Assembly: GCA_964626885.1 (NCBI GenBank)
Contig: CAZVJA010000131.1
Coordinates: forward strand, 1 to 14,375
Direction: 5' to 3'
Length of the DNA stretch: 14,375 bases
Origin: CAZVJA01 sp964626885
GTDB lineage: Bacteria; Planctomycetota; Planctomycetia; Planctomycetales; Planctomycetaceae
Positions within the stretch are counted from its first letter, which is position 1. Every line of letters begins with the position of its first letter. The position numbers were made by a program, and so were the translations under genes. Below, piece by piece: positions 7,762 to 14,375 of the stretch. A model generated the notes under the pieces. That model was not told the DNA's origin. It saw nothing but the letters and a program-made list of their open reading frames with translations, and searched no databases.

Positions 7762-7789
7762 TAAACCTCCCCTCGGAAGTTGCCGCGGA
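7762..7789 (+). promoter_or_regulatory. Weak sigma-28 (FliA)-like promoter candidate
   Basis: TAAA (7762-7765), a 16-base gap, then GCCGCGGA (7782-7789) approximates the motility sigma factor pattern TAAA-N15-GCCGATAA, with one extra spacer base and mismatches in the -10. It is about 180 bases before a chemotaxis receptor gene, the kind of gene that sigma factor drives in other bacteria. Low confidence. Confidence 0.2.
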
Positions 7790-7956
7790 TATTGGGAAAG
7801 CCAGCCGGCGGCGTATTCACTCACCCGCGAGCCGTGCTTTGTGTACGTGCTGGCCTGGGAAGATTTTCGGATTCGGTCGTTGCATCCCGCTGGGTCTGAA
7901 TCCGACCCGCGCGGAGCGCGCCACCAACTTCGACTCACCTCCGATCCGCAGCGCAC

Positions 7957-7961
7957 GAGGA
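7957..7961 (+). promoter_or_regulatory. Ribosome binding site of the chemoreceptor gene
   Basis: GAGGA lies seven bases before ATG 7969, good spacing for that start; GTG 7966 in the same frame would have only four bases. This supports ATG 7969. Confidence 0.55.
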
Positions 7962-7968
7962 ACCGGTG

Positions 7969-10530
<2,562 letters not shown>

Positions 10531-10594
10531 TGATAAACGTTCGTGTGTCGCGATCGACGGAACGTGACACATTCGATGAAATCCTTTTGGGCGG

Positions 10595-10644
10595 GCCCTC
10601 GTGCATCATCACCGCAAACGGTGCACGGGGGCTTGTCTTTTTTT
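10595..10644 (+). terminator. Rho-independent terminator of the chemoreceptor gene
   Basis: Arms GCCCTCGTGCA (10595-10605) and TGCACGGGGGC (10622-10632) form an 11-bp stem with one G-U pair. The loop can form a small inner CCG/CGG pairing. A T-rich tract with seven consecutive T bases (10638-10644) follows. It starts about 65 bases after the stop codon. Confidence 0.85.
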
Positions 10645-10920
10645 GTTGCAGACCGCCAGTAGTCGTGGCGGAACTCCTTTGGCGGGAACATCATCAGTTG
10701 TTTGCATTCACGTCCTGCTGCGGCTAGACTCAGCCGCGTGATGAGACTGGGCGGTAAATGTAAATGAAGAACTCCCGCGCTGCGGTTGCTTCGTGGAAGG
10801 ATCTTCCCGAGGCCCCGGACCCGAGAATATTTGCCAGCCGGCCGCTCATGCGGACGAAGTGCATCGGGCACTCTCTCTGCGGCTGTTATCGCTGTGCCCC
10901 CGACGATTCAATTGCCGTTC

Positions 10921-10937
10921 ATTTCGCCAAGCGAAAT
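10921..10937. promoter_or_regulatory. 17-base palindrome upstream of the pyrophosphatase gene
   Basis: ATTTCGC-CAA-GCGAAAT has perfect 7-bp arms and a three-base centre. It lies about 220 bases before the pyrophosphatase start. There is no T tract, so a protein-binding site is more likely than a terminator, but chance cannot be excluded. Confidence 0.35.
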
Positions 10938-11154
10938 CGCTCCGGCGAGTGTTCGAGCGTTGAGCATCAAACTATCCTCGTCTTCTTGGGTGCATCACGG
11001 ATCTTGATTTGTATCGATCTCGATTCTGGATTGAGCGCCGGAATTCAAAATAGTACGCCCACTCAGTGCGCGAAAATTTCCCCGTATCGCGCGGGAGATT
11101 GTTCAGTGCGATTCTGTCGGAAAACTGACCTTCACATGAAGAGAGCCTGACGAA

Positions 11155-13806
<2,652 letters not shown>

Positions 13807-13852
13807 ACTTTCGTACTCCCGGAACTTCAACCGTGGAAAGCGAAAGCCCGAA

Positions 13853-13870
13853 GACGCACGTCGTCATTTT
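13853..13870 (+). terminator. Weak hairpin with T run after the pyrophosphatase gene
   Basis: GACG-CACGT-CGTC (13853-13865) is followed by ATTTTT. The stem is only 4 bp, so termination here is uncertain. It lies about 47 bases after the stop, in the gap between convergent genes. Confidence 0.25.
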
Positions 13871-13947
13871 TAGCCCACCCGATTTTTCACGCCACAATCT
13901 AACAGGGATTTTGGGAGCTGATCCTCACAAATGGTCGAGTGGCGGGA

Positions 13948-14235
13948 TCATCGATTGATCGCCCAGACGATCAAATTAACCACGCAGCCCACAATGGCTC
14001 CGACAGCGGCGCCAACCGGAATGAGTGCGCAATTGATGGCACAGCCACCCAAGATTCCGAGCAACATCCCGGTGAAGACCAACGACTGAGCCCCTTCGAG
14101 TAGCGCCGTCATCCAAAATGAGAAAGCGGAGACCGCCGCGCATCCTCCCAGATACAAAAACACAAATAGCCAAAAGTTCTCAGGCCAGAAATTGGATGCC
14201 AATAGTGGATCGGTGAAAGGAGCATGCATGAACAT
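13948..14235 (-). CDS. Small multi-pass membrane protein of unknown function
   Basis: A 95-residue protein that I do not recognise. After a short polar N terminus (MFMHAPFTDPLL) it has about three hydrophobic helices: roughly residues 21-46 (FWLFVFLYLGGCAAVSAF), 51-69 (LVFTGMLLGILGGCA) and 72-93 (IPVGAAVGAIVGCVVNLIVW). The last two are rich in Gly/Ala with GxxxG-type spacing, which favours tight helix packing, and four Cys residues lie in the hydrophobic part. It ends WAINR. The start is ATG at 14235-14233, with GGAG ten bases upstream on the minus strand; an ATG two codons later is possible. It is convergent with the pyrophosphatase gene, with 141 bases between stops. It is called on its strong membrane-protein character and absence of a competing gene on the other strand. 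Neither terminus contains a domain that hints at function. Confidence 0.7.
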   Translation of the reverse strand: MFMHAPFTDPLLASNFWPENFWLFVFLYLGGCAAVSAFSFWMTALLEGAQSLVFTGMLLGILGGCAINCALIPVGAAVGAIVGCVVNLIVWAINR

Positions 14236-14375
14236 TTTCTGATGGCTCCAAAGATGGTCTGGGAAGGTGTATTTCGACTAACCGAACACTCGCGCTTTAT
14301 CAGAATCCGAAATTCGGGTTGGGGCGGCCGGCGCTGGACGAGCATAACGTGTCTACCTTCTGTCCAAGTCCCTGC
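14236..14375. other. Upstream region of the small membrane protein gene, no gene seen
   Basis: These last 140 bases hold no recognisable coding sequence. They should include the minus-strand promoter for the gene at 13948-14235, but no clear boxes were found. Confidence 0.4.

Larger units (their letters stand above)
7247..7968. other. 722-base spacer without a convincing gene
   Basis: A + strand frame is open from about 7457 to 7969 (170 codons from TTG, or 168 from ATG 7469). It includes a CDRCK motif at about 7733-7747 but no recognisable domain, and it runs into the start of the next gene. It could be a decayed or orphan gene but I do not call it. The stretch also holds a 9-bp hairpin (7465-7493), an operator-like palindrome (7561-7581) and a weak sigma-28-like sequence (7762-7789). 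It should contain the promoter of the chemoreceptor gene. Confidence 0.5.
10531..11154. other. 624-base spacer between chemoreceptor and pyrophosphatase genes
   Basis: After the terminator I see no convincing gene. A 128-codon + strand frame (10764-11150) ends five bases before the pyrophosphatase start, but its translation has no domain or recognisable pattern and no clear ribosome site, so I leave it out. Small hairpins lie at 10653-10671 (CCGCCA/TGGCGG) and 10720-10737 (GCGGCT/AGCCGC), and a palindrome at 10921-10937. The pyrophosphatase promoter should be here; no confident -35/-10 pair was found. Confidence 0.5.

Noticed and set aside
10764..11150. 128-codon + strand frame ending just before the pyrophosphatase gene
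   Set aside because: The placement is tempting for an operon partner, but the translation has no recognisable pattern, no clear ribosome site and composition unlike neighbouring genes.

Overview
The window looks like chromosomal DNA from a Planctomycetota-type bacterium. This is inferred from a Tat-exported Gfo/Idh/MocA oxidoreductase of the kind abundant in that phylum, very large soluble multi-PAS signalling proteins, weak or absent Shine-Dalgarno sequences before several genes, and long gene-poor spacers. I see no insertion sequence, CRISPR array, tRNA or rRNA. The assignment to phylum is by pattern only and was not tested by a search.

Layout, left to right on the + strand unless noted. 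(1) 2-1411: the 3' part of a Tat-secreted NAD(P)-dependent oxidoreductase whose start lies before the window, followed by a strong hairpin (1452-1489). (2) 1490-2025: a non-coding spacer with several palindromes. (3) 2026-7246: a two-gene operon, a 1527-residue soluble histidine kinase with ten PAS domains (six of them in two tandem-repeat series) and a FixJ-type response regulator whose start overlaps the kinase end. (4) 7247-7968: a spacer without a convincing gene, with hairpins and an operator-like palindrome. (5) 7969-10530: a soluble methyl-accepting chemotaxis protein with an N-terminal haem globin of the Vitreoscilla/flavohaemoglobin type, a flexible linker, three PAS domains (the first and third are duplicates) and a cytoplasmic signalling hairpin, followed by a clear intrinsic terminator (10595-10644). 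(6) 10531-11154: a spacer with a palindrome. (7) 11155-13806: a K+-dependent-type membrane pyrophosphatase carrying an unusual insert of about 95 residues and an N-terminal signal peptide. (8) 13948-14235, minus strand: a small glycine-rich membrane protein, convergent with the pyrophosphatase gene.

How the genes may work together: the central third is sensory. The kinase/regulator pair should phosphorylate a LuxR-type DNA-binding regulator in response to a cytoplasmic signal, and the neighbouring globin chemoreceptor has every residue expected for haem and O2 binding. A shared theme of oxygen or redox sensing is possible but is an inference: none of the kinase PAS domains shows the FixL haem histidine motif, and no regulon link to the pyrophosphatase is visible. 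The observations most worth a second look are the flavohaemoglobin-type globin fused to a chemoreceptor, the exact-period PAS repeats in the kinase, and the extra extracytoplasmic domain in the pyrophosphatase.
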